A stretch of 64,000 nucleotides of DNA. It comes from Candidatus Eremiobacterota bacterium. GTDB lineage: Bacteria > Vulcanimicrobiota > CADAWZ01 > Ess09-12. Positions 53,364-62,350 of this stretch are shown here, piece after piece (the stretch's first letter is position 1; every line of letters begins with the position of its first letter). The position numbers and the translations under genes are program-made. Location: assembly GCA_031082125.1 (NCBI GenBank), contig JAVHLM010000031.1:1-64000 (forward strand), read 5' to 3'. The notes below the pieces were generated by a model. It was not told the DNA's origin. It searched no databases and saw only the letters and a list, made by a program, of their open reading frames with translations.

Positions 53364-55310
53364 CTACTCCGAAGGCTGGAGGCTCCTTTCCATGGGTATC
53401 CCCGCGCTCACCGTCGTGCCTTTCGCCTCATCGGAGATGATATCAAGGGTGCCTCCCACGAGGGAGGCTCTCTCCTTCATTGTCTGGAGGCCGAAAGAAT
53501 CGCCCGTCGTGAATTTCTGATGTACCTTCTCCCACCGGAAGCCTTTCCCGTTGTCCACGATCTTGATGGAGAGAAAGGCAGGCTCGAAGTAAATCTCCAC
53601 CCAGGCCTTCTGGGCATGGGAGTGCTTCCTCACGTTGATCAGAGCCTCCTGGACGATGCGGAAGGCAAGGGTTTCATACATGGGCGGAAGACGCTTCTCG
53701 CGCTCGTTTACTATGAGCATTATGGAGATGCTGCTCTCCTTTTCAATGCGTTTTATCAGGTTCTCGATGGAAGGCACGAGCCCCAGGTCATCAAGAGATG
53801 AGGGCCTCAGATTGAAGATGATATGGCGGATCTCCTTGACCGATTCCGCCACGATCCTTCTGAGCTCCTCGAGCTCGCCGGCCACCGACTCGGGCTTCAC
53901 TGCGAGGAGGGACTGGGAGGTCTGTATCTTGGTGAGTATGCCCACCATGCTCTGGGCTATGCCGTCATGGATCTCCCCTGCGATGCGCTTCCTCTCCTCC
54001 TCCTGCGCCACGATCACCTTTGAGAGGAGATGCTCCACAAGGGTCTGCTTTTCCCGCGCGCTCCTGTAGAGCTGGGCATTTTCTATGGAGATGGCTATCT
54101 GCCCTGAGAGGGTGAGAAAGAGCGACTTCTCCTTCTCGGTGAGCTTGTGCGTCTTGTCGGAGAAGAGGCACAGAATCCCGATAAGCTTTTCTTTCGCCAG
54201 CAGGGGAAAAGCGGCCATGCTCTTCATCCCGTCGCGTGACGCCTGCGAGAGGAGCACCGATGACGTCATTCCCTCGAGGTTCGGGATGGCCATCTCCTTC
54301 CGTATGGTGATGAAATCCTCGATAAGGGTGTCCGAAAGCGAGAGCTGCACCTTGGCGATGAAGCGGTCAGAGAGGCCCCACGACGAAGAGACGGTGAACT
54401 TCTTTATCCTGTCGTCATACATGATGATGGCGCCCGCCGCGGCGTCAAGGACCCTGAGGCAGAGCTGAATGATCTTCTGCTGGAGGGACTCTATCTCAAA
54501 GGTGGAGGTAACGATGCCTGAGAGATCGGTGAGAATGGCGAACTCCCTCACCTTCTCATCGAATTCCCTCACGACGGCTCTTTCCCTTTTCTGGACAACC
54601 TCCTTCTCATGAAGGAGGCTCTGGAGCATGGCAAGGCATCTCCCCTGGATTATTTCAATGCCCTTCTCGCCGGCTTTTTTCAGGAATTTCTCGTCCAGAT
54701 CCCCGGCGGAATAAAGGAGAATGTCGGCGCCCTCAATATCCATCAGCTCCTGCAGGGAGCCTGCTTGCGCTATGCCCATGTCGCCTGCAAGGGCCTGGGT
54801 GTCCTTGTCATCAGGGCTCACACAGATCCCGACCAGCTTGAAATGCCAGTTCCTGATGAGCATTGACAGGAAATCCCTGGCGGGGCCTTCAGCGCTGAAA
54901 AAGAGGACATTCTTGATCTTTTCCGGGAGTTTTTCATGGCTTCCCGGGGTGCGGGAGAGAATGCTCTTCACTTTCTCTTTCAGGTAAAGGGGGATGAAGG
55001 GCTTCGTGAAATATCCTTCGACCACAGGGTAAATATCATGCTCCACCGGGGAGATTTCTGACGACGAGATTATGATGACGGGAGTGAGGTGCTGCTGGGT
55101 GTTCAGAATGTTGAGGATCTGCCTCCCGTCAAGCTTGGGCAGGAGCAGGTCCATTATGACAAGATCAGGATATCTTTTCTGCAGAGACTTCATTACCGTG
55201 ACGCCATCCCTGGCGATTTCGAGCTCGTATTCCGGGGAGTCGAGGCTTGATTCAATGACTGCGAGAATCTTTGGGTTGGCCTCGGCAATGAGTATCCTGC
55301 TTTTCACCAT
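53364..55310 (-). CDS. REC-GAF-HisKA_3 sensor histidine kinase
   Basis: 648 residues, soluble. N-terminal receiver (1-120) has D54 and K103, but the usual acidic pair is EAN (only E10), so its phosphorylation is uncertain. Residues 135-225 form a second Rossmann-like domain. A GAF domain spans about 265-415. HisKA_3 has H448 in GEIHDGIAQ; the ATPase has N559 in EALINVRKH and DNGKGF near 586. ATG 55310 overlaps the roadblock stop (TGATG), giving translational coupling. No membrane segment: it senses an intracellular signal. Likely phosphorylates the regulator encoded at 52556. Confidence 0.95.
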   Translation of the reverse strand: MVKSRILIAEANPKILAVIESSLDSPEYELEIARDGVTVMKSLQKRYPDLVIMDLLLPKLDGRQILNILNTQQHLTPVIIISSSEISPVEHDIYPVVEGYFTKPFIPLYLKEKVKSILSRTPGSHEKLPEKIKNVLFFSAEGPARDFLSMLIRNWHFKLVGICVSPDDKDTQALAGDMGIAQAGSLQELMDIEGADILLYSAGDLDEKFLKKAGEKGIEIIQGRCLAMLQSLLHEKEVVQKRERAVVREFDEKVREFAILTDLSGIVTSTFEIESLQQKIIQLCLRVLDAAAGAIIMYDDRIKKFTVSSSWGLSDRFIAKVQLSLSDTLIEDFITIRKEMAIPNLEGMTSSVLLSQASRDGMKSMAAFPLLAKEKLIGILCLFSDKTHKLTEKEKSLFLTLSGQIAISIENAQLYRSAREKQTLVEHLLSKVIVAQEEERKRIAGEIHDGIAQSMVGILTKIQTSQSLLAVKPESVAGELEELRRIVAESVKEIRHIIFNLRPSSLDDLGLVPSIENLIKRIEKESSISIMLIVNEREKRLPPMYETLAFRIVQEALINVRKHSHAQKAWVEIYFEPAFLSIKIVDNGKGFRWEKVHQKFTTGDSFGLQTMKERASLVGGTLDIISDEAKGTTVSAGIPMERSLQPSE

Positions 55311-55657
55311 CAGAGGACTGCCCTCAGGTTCTCGGCCGCAGCCTTGATTTCGAGCCTTATGAGCCCCAGGTTTGCCACAGGGGTGCCTATAGTCACGAGG
55401 AAGGTGTCATTGTTGATGTTTTCAAGATAGTATCGTGCAGAATCAGCTTCGACAGTCACTCTTCCAAGTTTTCCGATCTCGAATTTCTCCTGCACGATGT
55501 TTTCAGCCGAGCCGTAAAATTCGCATATGGTGGCACCGATGAAGTCGGCATCTGTGGGGATGTCACCTGCATAAGCAATGACAAGGCCGTCCTTGCCTAT
55601 GAGGAGTGCTCCCTGTATCCCGTTCACCTGTGCCAGGTTTGCCAGTATCTCTTCCAT
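55310..55657 (-). CDS. Roadblock/LC7-domain protein
   Basis: 115 residues, ATG after GAGGAG. Typical Roadblock fold: IQGALLIGKDGLVIAYAGD at the start, a central helix, RVTVEADSARYYLENI and a final helix. Bacterial Roadblock proteins dimerise and regulate small GTPases such as MglA or act as signalling platforms. No MglA-type GTPase is seen in this window. Coupled to the kinase gene and 84 bp from the upstream 813-residue protein, which carries two further Roadblock-like domains. Confidence 0.9.
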   Translation of the reverse strand: MEEILANLAQVNGIQGALLIGKDGLVIAYAGDIPTDADFIGATICEFYGSAENIVQEKFEIGKLGRVTVEADSARYYLENINNDTFLVTIGTPVANLGLIRLEIKAAAENLRAVL

Positions 55658-55741
55658 TGTTGTCTCCTCTCTTGTCTTGCCTGTGCTCAGGCACCTTGCT
55701 CTCCCTGCGCAGCTCTATGGGCCGCCTCTCTATTTTTTATG

Positions 55742-58183
55742 TCATACAAACACCGAGGTTATCATCATCGCGGAGCTGGAAAGCCTGGCTTTCCAGACTT
55801 CCTTGGGCACCTGCGGGCTGAGGACCGATATGAATATTCCTTCACCGTCAAGGGGGATGAGGGAGTAAAGGGCCTCGTCCGTCGTGACGCAGAGCTGCTT
55901 CACGCCTCCCTGCTCGAAGCGGGCAAGATGTTTTTCATTGTCAAGAAACACCTGGCTGCACACGCTGCTGAGAAGGTCGATATCCCTGTCGTCGCTGAAG
56001 ATAAAATCTATGGGAAGCCCGTCCCTCGATACGACCAGGCTGCCTATCACGCCGTCTATCCTGCCGAGGTCCTCCAGGACCTTTTTCATGATAGTATCTC
56101 TCAGCTCCGTGGCGCCCTGGAGCTGCCCCAGGTCTTCCTCGCTGCTGCTCTCCTTGAGGGGCTCCACGAGGGCCAGCACCATCTCCTGGAGGGGGAAAAG
56201 GAAAAGGAGCCCTTTTTTCTGGCTCACGTATATTGATTTTGGCGCGTCAAACCGGGCATCGGTAAAGGATGACGTGATGCTTCTCGCGATTTCCGAAGAA
56301 AGTGCCGCCACCAGCTCCACAGTGCTCTCGTTCCCTTCCGGGGACAGGATGACGAGGCCTTCACTGCTGGCCAGGACAGGAATGGTGCCGTTCTGGGTGA
56401 GAAACTCGTTCAAGACATCCTGGATCTCGGCGGCGCGTCCTTCCAGGCCCGATTCTTCTATGGCGGCTATGGCGCGCTCGACGACCTGCTCCCTCGATTC
56501 GTCGGCGAGGAGCTCCTCCTGGGGGATCTCACCGGCGCGCTGTATATCGGTCTGGAACTCAACTTCCATCTGCTCTTCAAGGAAGCCCTCGCCGGCAAAC
56601 TGGTCCTGCTCGGCAGGCTGCACCGAGGCCTTTTCCTCTCCCGCCTCGAGGGCTTCCAGGCTGCCCTCATCATAGGGCTTTGTCTCCTCTTCAAGAGAGA
56701 GGCCGTTTTCTTCTGCCTGGAACTCATCGATAAGGACATGGGAGGCGCTGCTGTCGGCGCGCTCCTCTTCAATGGCGATAAAGGGGTTGCTCGTGCTTAT
56801 CGGGATGACTTCCTCGATAAGGAGCTCATCCTCCTCTACTGGTTCTTCCTGCTGCTGCTGCTCTTCCTTGAAGATCACCGGCTCCGGCGGCAGGGGCGCT
56901 GAAGGGGGAAGCGGCGGTGCGGCCTCCTCCTGTGCCTCTTCCCCGAAAAGCTTTTTCTTGAGGTCACTGAGCTCCTTGTCAATGAAATGGTGGGAGATGA
57001 GCTTTTCAATGTTAAGGCATGTGGAGCACTCCATGGAGGCGATCACATCCCTGAGATAGTCTGCTTTTGTCCTCTGGAGAATCGCACTCAGTCTCTCCTT
57101 GAGCTTTTCCGTGCCCTCCAGCACCACGATGGGAAGGTCGCTGTGCTTTTTGAGATAGAGCTTCGCCTCGCGCGGCAGGGGGGAAGCGGTGATGAGGACC
57201 GAGAGATCCGGGCGGTAATAGCTTATCCTTGAGTGAAAGAGGAATACTTCATCGATGGTGGCCGGTGAGTCCTTTACCTCCAGGAATATGAGATGCTGCT
57301 CCTGGTTCACCAGGATGTCCATGACCCTGAAATCCTTCTCTTCCTTTACCAGGATGTTTTCAGTATCCACGTGAAGCTCGGAGAAGAGCTGAAGCACATG
57401 GAGGGCGAGCCAGAAATTCGGCTTTGTCATGCGTTTTCCGAAGGCTGTGACAAAAAGCTTCTGGTCGATTCTCTCATCTGAGAGTATCCTGGCGCAGTGA
57501 GGGCATTTCAAGCCCCTCGAGGAGGCCTCCTGGATGGCGGAAAACTGCAGCACACGGCTGATCTGCCTGTTGGTGTCCCTGCAGTAGACGTAGAATTCCC
57601 TGTTCACGAGGCCCAGGCCGACGAGCATTTCAATGTATTCAGTGAGCTCATCCTTTTCCCAGGACTTCTCAAGCTCCTCAAGAAAGCAGTTCTGGCTCTT
57701 TTCCATGTCCTTGAGGAGGCGCCTGACGGGCTCATCCTGGAGGGCTTCGACGGCCGTGATGTCCTGCGAGGAGGGCACGAGGCTCATCGCGTCGGTTTTC
57801 AGGGTCGTGAAGTTTTCATTCACTGGTCTGTATGGCTCCCAGAGGCTCTCGTCCTCCTTTCTTCCCGGGAGGAGCGTGTTCCTTATGATGTTTTTAAAGC
57901 CGTTGAAGAGGTTCACTCCCTCGTTGTCAGCCGTCAGGCAGCCGCACTCGACAAAAGTCCTGTCCCGGGGAATGAAGAGATAAAAGATTATGCCGCTCTC
58001 AGAGCAGAAGAGCTCGCCGCAGGGCTCTCCTTCGGACTCGATCCTTTCAAGTCCCAGGCTCTCTCGGACCTTGTTCTTCGCAAAGCCGATCACGAAGGGA
58101 AAATTCTTCCTGAGCTCAAGGAGCACGGCCTGTTCATCCTGAGGTTCTATCTTTATGGGAAGTCTCAGCCTGCTAAGCTCCAT
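55742..58183 (-). CDS. PD-(D/E)XK-like core fused to tandem Roadblock-like domains
   Basis: 813 residues, ATG after GAGGTGA. Residues 1-110: alpha/beta domain. 110-225: helical. CxxC pairs at C227/C230 and C386/C389 flank a region (250-375) in which VMDILVNQEQHLIFLEVKD supplies D289, E302 and K304 in the D-x12-ExK spacing of restriction-nuclease-like folds. Residues 410-560 are Glu/Pro/Gln-rich and disordered. Residues about 585-680 and 695-800 look like Roadblock domains (IPVLASSEGLVILSPEGN; IGSLVVSRDGLPIDFIFSDD). No known whole-protein family. It heads the cluster with a free Roadblock protein, histidine kinase and regulator. Nuclease activity is a guess from one motif; Roadblock assignment is firmer for the last domain. 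Confidence 0.82.
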   Translation of the reverse strand: MELSRLRLPIKIEPQDEQAVLLELRKNFPFVIGFAKNKVRESLGLERIESEGEPCGELFCSESGIIFYLFIPRDRTFVECGCLTADNEGVNLFNGFKNIIRNTLLPGRKEDESLWEPYRPVNENFTTLKTDAMSLVPSSQDITAVEALQDEPVRRLLKDMEKSQNCFLEELEKSWEKDELTEYIEMLVGLGLVNREFYVYCRDTNRQISRVLQFSAIQEASSRGLKCPHCARILSDERIDQKLFVTAFGKRMTKPNFWLALHVLQLFSELHVDTENILVKEEKDFRVMDILVNQEQHLIFLEVKDSPATIDEVFLFHSRISYYRPDLSVLITASPLPREAKLYLKKHSDLPIVVLEGTEKLKERLSAILQRTKADYLRDVIASMECSTCLNIEKLISHHFIDKELSDLKKKLFGEEAQEEAAPPLPPSAPLPPEPVIFKEEQQQQEEPVEEDELLIEEVIPISTSNPFIAIEEERADSSASHVLIDEFQAEENGLSLEEETKPYDEGSLEALEAGEEKASVQPAEQDQFAGEGFLEEQMEVEFQTDIQRAGEIPQEELLADESREQVVERAIAAIEESGLEGRAAEIQDVLNEFLTQNGTIPVLASSEGLVILSPEGNESTVELVAALSSEIARSITSSFTDARFDAPKSIYVSQKKGLLFLFPLQEMVLALVEPLKESSSEEDLGQLQGATELRDTIMKKVLEDLGRIDGVIGSLVVSRDGLPIDFIFSDDRDIDLLSSVCSQVFLDNEKHLARFEQGGVKQLCVTTDEALYSLIPLDGEGIFISVLSPQVPKEVWKARLSSSAMMITSVFV

Positions 58184-58266
58184 TTCACATCACCTCGATT
58201 CTTGTAAATACCGGCAGGAGGTGTCCTCTTTCCTATGCCACATCTCTGGTGAAAAGCGCCCCGGCA

Positions 58267-61200
58267 CTATGCTGATTTCGCCTTTTCCAGCTCTCTCTGT
58301 ATGCTCTTTTTCAGTTTTTCATTGTTGGTCTTCGTCGCTATCTGGTAGGCTGTCTCAAGATGCCTTACGCATTCCTTCAGCATCTTCTTCCTCTTGTACA
58401 CAAGCGAGAGGTTGAAATGGGCCGAGAGGTCCTGCGGATCAACCTCCAGTGTCTTGAGGTAAGCCTCAATTGTCTCGTCGAGCATGCCTGCTTTTGTATA
58501 GGCCACGCCAAGGTTGAAGAATGTCTTGGGGTCCCTGGGATTGAGCATGATGGCCTTCTGGTACTCGTTGATGGCCTGGTCAAGCTTGTTGATTGCGGAG
58601 AATGCGATTCCGAGATGGCTGTGGGCCTCGAAATTGTCAGGATTTATCGAGATTGCCTTTTTCAGGTACTTGATGGCTTCATCGGATTTCTGCTGCTGCA
58701 GGCAGAGGAGTCCCAGCTTGCTGAAGTTCTGGTCATCATGGGGGTCGAGCTCGATGGCTTTCTGGTAAGCCGTGACGGCCTCATCCAGATTTCCCTTCTG
58801 GATGTAGAGAAAGCCGACGCTGCTGTATGGCTTGGACCATGCAGGCGCATAGGAGCTCGCCTTGACAAAGTAGTCAAGGGCCTCATCGGTTTTCCCCCTT
58901 CTCAGCAGCACATTGCCCATGCCCATGAGGGCTGAAGCGAAGGCGGGCTCAAGGGTGAGGGCCTGGCGGTAATTGGAGATTGCGGCGTCCCATTTCCCCT
59001 TCTTCTGGAGCGCATCGCCAAGAAGGGTGAAGAGGGTGGGGTTCTGGCCGATGGCAAGCGCTGCCTCGAAAGTCCTGATGGCCAGCTCCGTGTCTCCCCT
59101 CTCAATATAGGCATTCCCCACTTTTTCAAGGAGGTCAAGGTCGCTTGAGTTGATGGTGAGAGCCTTCTGATACTGCTCTATGGAAAGATCGGTGTCCCTT
59201 TTGAGGCGGTAGACATCGCCGAGCTCTATGAGGGCCTCGTAGTAATGAGGAATTCTTTCCACGATGGCCAGCAGCTCCTGCTGGGCATCATCAAGCTCAC
59301 CAAGGCGGATCATGCACTGGGCCCTCAGCAGCTTTATCTCGATTCTCTGGGGCTCAAGATTGAGGGCCTCCTCGAACTCCTGCAGAGCGAGCTCCCATTT
59401 CCCCTGGTTGTAAAGAAATCTTCCCATCTGGAAATGGAGGTCGGCGTCCTCATAGACCAGGAGGGCCTTCTTGAGCTCATTTTCCGCGGCGGTCCAGTTT
59501 CCCATCTCAATGTGAATAAGGCCGAGATAATAGGGGATATCGGGCTCATGGGAATCGAGCTTTTTGGCTTCGTTGAATGCATCAATGGCATCCCTGAGCC
59601 TTCCGAGGTGGGTGAGGATCCTGGCAAGCCGGTAATAGACCCTGGCCTTCTCGTCCCCGGGGGGATCGAGCTCAAGAACCCTGTAATAGGCCTTGGAGGC
59701 CCGTGAAAGCTCCTTGCGATCCTCGAGGGCCTGGCCGAAATCCCTGTGGAATTTCCATTCCTCGCTGTTTATCAGGATTGCGCTCTCAAGGAAATCCACG
59801 GCTTTCTCTGAGTCACCAAGCACGAGGTACGATTTCCCTATGTGGTAATGGGTAAAGGCATTCTGAGGATCGTATTTCAGCGAGGTCTGAAGCTCCTCGA
59901 TAGCTTCCGTGTACTGCTGGTTCTCGAAATATATGAGCCCCAGCTGATGGTGAAGCTGGTAATGCTGCGGGGCGATTGATATGGCGCGCTGAAGCTGCTC
60001 GACTCCCCTCTTGATGTCCCCTGCACGGCGGTATGCCGACGAGAGCTCCTGGATGTAGGTCACATTTTTCGGGCTCTTTGCCACGGCGGCAAGGAGAAGC
60101 TCGATCCCCTTTTCCATGTTGTCCGTGGCGAGATAGCAGAGGGCCGCGTAGAAATTATATTCGGCATTCTCCGAGTCAAGCCTGAGGGCTCCCAGGAATG
60201 AATCGCGGGCCTCTTCATACCTGCTCTGCTCGCGGAGTGCCAGCCCTCTCCTGAAGAAAGGCTCATCCCAGTAGTGGTTGTACTCTATGCACCTCCTGTA
60301 GGCGCTCTCTGCAAGGTCCCAGAAGATCTTGCCTTCGAAGACCCGTCCCAGCTCGAAATAGGCCCTGTCGGTGGGCTTGATGGAGATGGATTCTCTCAGG
60401 GCTATGATGGCGCTGTCCCAGTCCTTGATCCTGGCATAGACATCGCCAAGGGCGCGGTGCACAAAGTGGTTTCTCGCGTTGATGGAGAGTGATTTCCGGT
60501 ATGAGGTGATGGCTTCCTCGTATTTTTTAAGGGCCACGCAGGCATTGCCCATCCAGTAATATATCTGGCTGTCATCGGGCTGGAGGTTTGTGGCCTTGAT
60601 GAACTGGTTCACCGCCAGGTCAAACTTTTCCAGGGACATGTAGGTGAGGCCCAATTGCACGAAGATCCTTGGATTCTCAGGGTCCAGGCTGAGAGCTTTC
60701 TGAAAGCGCTTGATGGCCAGATCAAGCCTTCCCAGTATGGCAAAGCTCTGACCGAGCTCCAGGTGGGCATCGCTCATCTCCGGGTTTATCTCAATGGCCT
60801 TCTGGAAGTCCCTGTTGGCGGAATTATAGTCGCCCAGGCGGGCATGGATTCTCCCCATCTCGTAGTAAGCCTCGGGGTTCTTGGGCTCCAGATGGAGCGA
60901 GGTCTCGAACTCCAGGAGAGCCTTGGAAAGCTTTCCGGCGAGGCTGTATGAAAGGCCAAGGTTATAATGGATCTGCGAATCATTGGGATCCAGATCGATG
61001 GCCCTCATGAATTCTCTTACGGCGGCATTTAGATCTTTAAGGTGCAGGTAGGCAAGGCCAAGATTATTATGAGTGTAAGGATCATTCGGGTCGATGCTTA
61101 TCGCTTTCCTGTACTCATCTATGGTTTCGGGCCAGCGCTCCATCCTGGCATAGACACGGCCAAGGTTGTAGTGGGAGAATGCATCATTGGGATCATATTT

Positions 61201-62046
61201 TACCGCCTTCTCAAAGCTCTCAACGGCCTCGGGGAACTGTTCCTTCTGGATGTAAAGCGCGCCCAGGTTGATATAGGCCGGGGCGTACCCGGGCTCGAGG
61301 GCGATTGTCTTCTTGAGCTCCTCGATGGAGCTGTCAACCTTTCCGAGCTTCCCGTAAATGAGGGCAAGATGGAAGTGCCCCTCGGTGTTCCTGGGATCGA
61401 GCCTGATGACCTTTTCCAGCTCTTCCTGGGCCTTCTCGTTCTTGCCCTGGCGGAAATACACGAGACCGAGGGAAAGCCTTGCTCCCGCGTCATTGGGGTC
61501 GTCAATGACGGCCTTCTGGTAGTCTTCAATGCGCTGCAGCCTCTCGAGCTCCTGCTGGATTCTCCGCTCTCCCTTGCTGTCATGGAGGTTCTGGACAATT
61601 CTGAGGGCTATCTGGAGCTCCGTGACGGCCTTGTCCTTCATCCCCATTTTTTCAAATGCAAGTCCCAGGTTGAAATGGGCGCGGTGATAGTTGGGATTTA
61701 TTGAAAGGGCCTCCTGCCATTCCCTCACGGCAAGATCAATGGCACCCTGACGGTAATAGATAGTGCCCACCTCGTAGTGGGCCAGGAAATTGTCAGGGTT
61801 GATCTTGAGGCTTTTCTTGAACTCCGAGATGGCCTGATCCATGTTGTTGGAGTTCAGGTAGTTCGTAGCCTGCTTATAATGATACTGGGCTTCATCGGTT
61901 CCCGAGTTTTTGCCGTTCTTTGCCGGGAACTTTTCGTTGCTCACCTTATCACTCCTTGGATGTGACTGAGAATTGTCATCATAACTGTGCTCCCCATGCT
62001 GTTCCATGGGCGGAATACCGAACAGACGCTCTTCGCGGCGTTCCAC
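58267..62046 (-). CDS. giant TPR-repeat protein
   Basis: 1259 residues. After a polar N-terminus of about 50 residues, roughly 34 tetratricopeptide repeats run to the C-terminus, most with the 34-residue consensus (for example AHYEVGTIYYRQGAIDLAVR). No signal peptide or membrane helix, so a cytoplasmic scaffold is likely. GTG 62046 is the first start in frame; Met14 (62007) is possible; neither has a good ribosome-binding site. It lies 83 bp upstream of the 813-residue Roadblock protein on the same strand and may belong to the same signalling unit. Confidence 0.92.
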   Translation of the reverse strand: MERREERLFGIPPMEQHGEHSYDDNSQSHPRSDKVSNEKFPAKNGKNSGTDEAQYHYKQATNYLNSNNMDQAISEFKKSLKINPDNFLAHYEVGTIYYRQGAIDLAVREWQEALSINPNYHRAHFNLGLAFEKMGMKDKAVTELQIALRIVQNLHDSKGERRIQQELERLQRIEDYQKAVIDDPNDAGARLSLGLVYFRQGKNEKAQEELEKVIRLDPRNTEGHFHLALIYGKLGKVDSSIEELKKTIALEPGYAPAYINLGALYIQKEQFPEAVESFEKAVKYDPNDAFSHYNLGRVYARMERWPETIDEYRKAISIDPNDPYTHNNLGLAYLHLKDLNAAVREFMRAIDLDPNDSQIHYNLGLSYSLAGKLSKALLEFETSLHLEPKNPEAYYEMGRIHARLGDYNSANRDFQKAIEINPEMSDAHLELGQSFAILGRLDLAIKRFQKALSLDPENPRIFVQLGLTYMSLEKFDLAVNQFIKATNLQPDDSQIYYWMGNACVALKKYEEAITSYRKSLSINARNHFVHRALGDVYARIKDWDSAIIALRESISIKPTDRAYFELGRVFEGKIFWDLAESAYRRCIEYNHYWDEPFFRRGLALREQSRYEEARDSFLGALRLDSENAEYNFYAALCYLATDNMEKGIELLLAAVAKSPKNVTYIQELSSAYRRAGDIKRGVEQLQRAISIAPQHYQLHHQLGLIYFENQQYTEAIEELQTSLKYDPQNAFTHYHIGKSYLVLGDSEKAVDFLESAILINSEEWKFHRDFGQALEDRKELSRASKAYYRVLELDPPGDEKARVYYRLARILTHLGRLRDAIDAFNEAKKLDSHEPDIPYYLGLIHIEMGNWTAAENELKKALLVYEDADLHFQMGRFLYNQGKWELALQEFEEALNLEPQRIEIKLLRAQCMIRLGELDDAQQELLAIVERIPHYYEALIELGDVYRLKRDTDLSIEQYQKALTINSSDLDLLEKVGNAYIERGDTELAIRTFEAALAIGQNPTLFTLLGDALQKKGKWDAAISNYRQALTLEPAFASALMGMGNVLLRRGKTDEALDYFVKASSYAPAWSKPYSSVGFLYIQKGNLDEAVTAYQKAIELDPHDDQNFSKLGLLCLQQQKSDEAIKYLKKAISINPDNFEAHSHLGIAFSAINKLDQAINEYQKAIMLNPRDPKTFFNLGVAYTKAGMLDETIEAYLKTLEVDPQDLSAHFNLSLVYKRKKMLKECVRHLETAYQIATKTNNEKLKKSIQRELEKAKSA

Positions 62047-62144
62047 ATAATTTTTGACAAATAATTCATTATTCCTTCTTCACAGTGCTCCGGGGAAAGA
62101 GAGACGGGAGGGAAAAAGGCTTCCATAAATTTACTTTTTGTCTA

Positions 62145-62173
62145 TTGCACCATCTCCTGTTTTATATTATAAT
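62145..62173 (+). promoter_or_regulatory. promoter of the stalk-domain gene
   Basis: TTGCAC (62145-62150), 17-bp spacer, TATAAT (62168-62173), in the divergent region between the TPR gene and ATG 62351. Leader of about 170 bases. Confidence 0.5.
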
Positions 62174-62350
62174 GAATCGGAACATAGAGAAAACGCCGTA
62201 ACGATGGCTTTCGGGATGCTGGAGCAGGGGAAGGTGAGGGCGCCCGCTTTTACGTTCCGCCGCAGCCAGTTTTTCCGGGAGTGAGCAAAATTGGCAAATT
62301 TTGGAATATCACGGTCAAAATGGTGGTATTCAGGGAAGAAGGGAGATTGT

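Noticed and set aside
52793-53440. A plus-strand frame downstream of the TPP riboswitch that might be its controlled gene
   Set aside because: It is the antisense of the response regulator, His/Gly/Leu-rich, without a ribosome-binding site or known thiamin-gene motif.
55742-58183. Interpreting the 813-residue protein as a CRISPR-associated Card1/Can2 nuclease
   Set aside because: Only the D-x12-ExK motif is suggestive; no CARF domain or CRISPR locus is visible, so the specific name is not supported.
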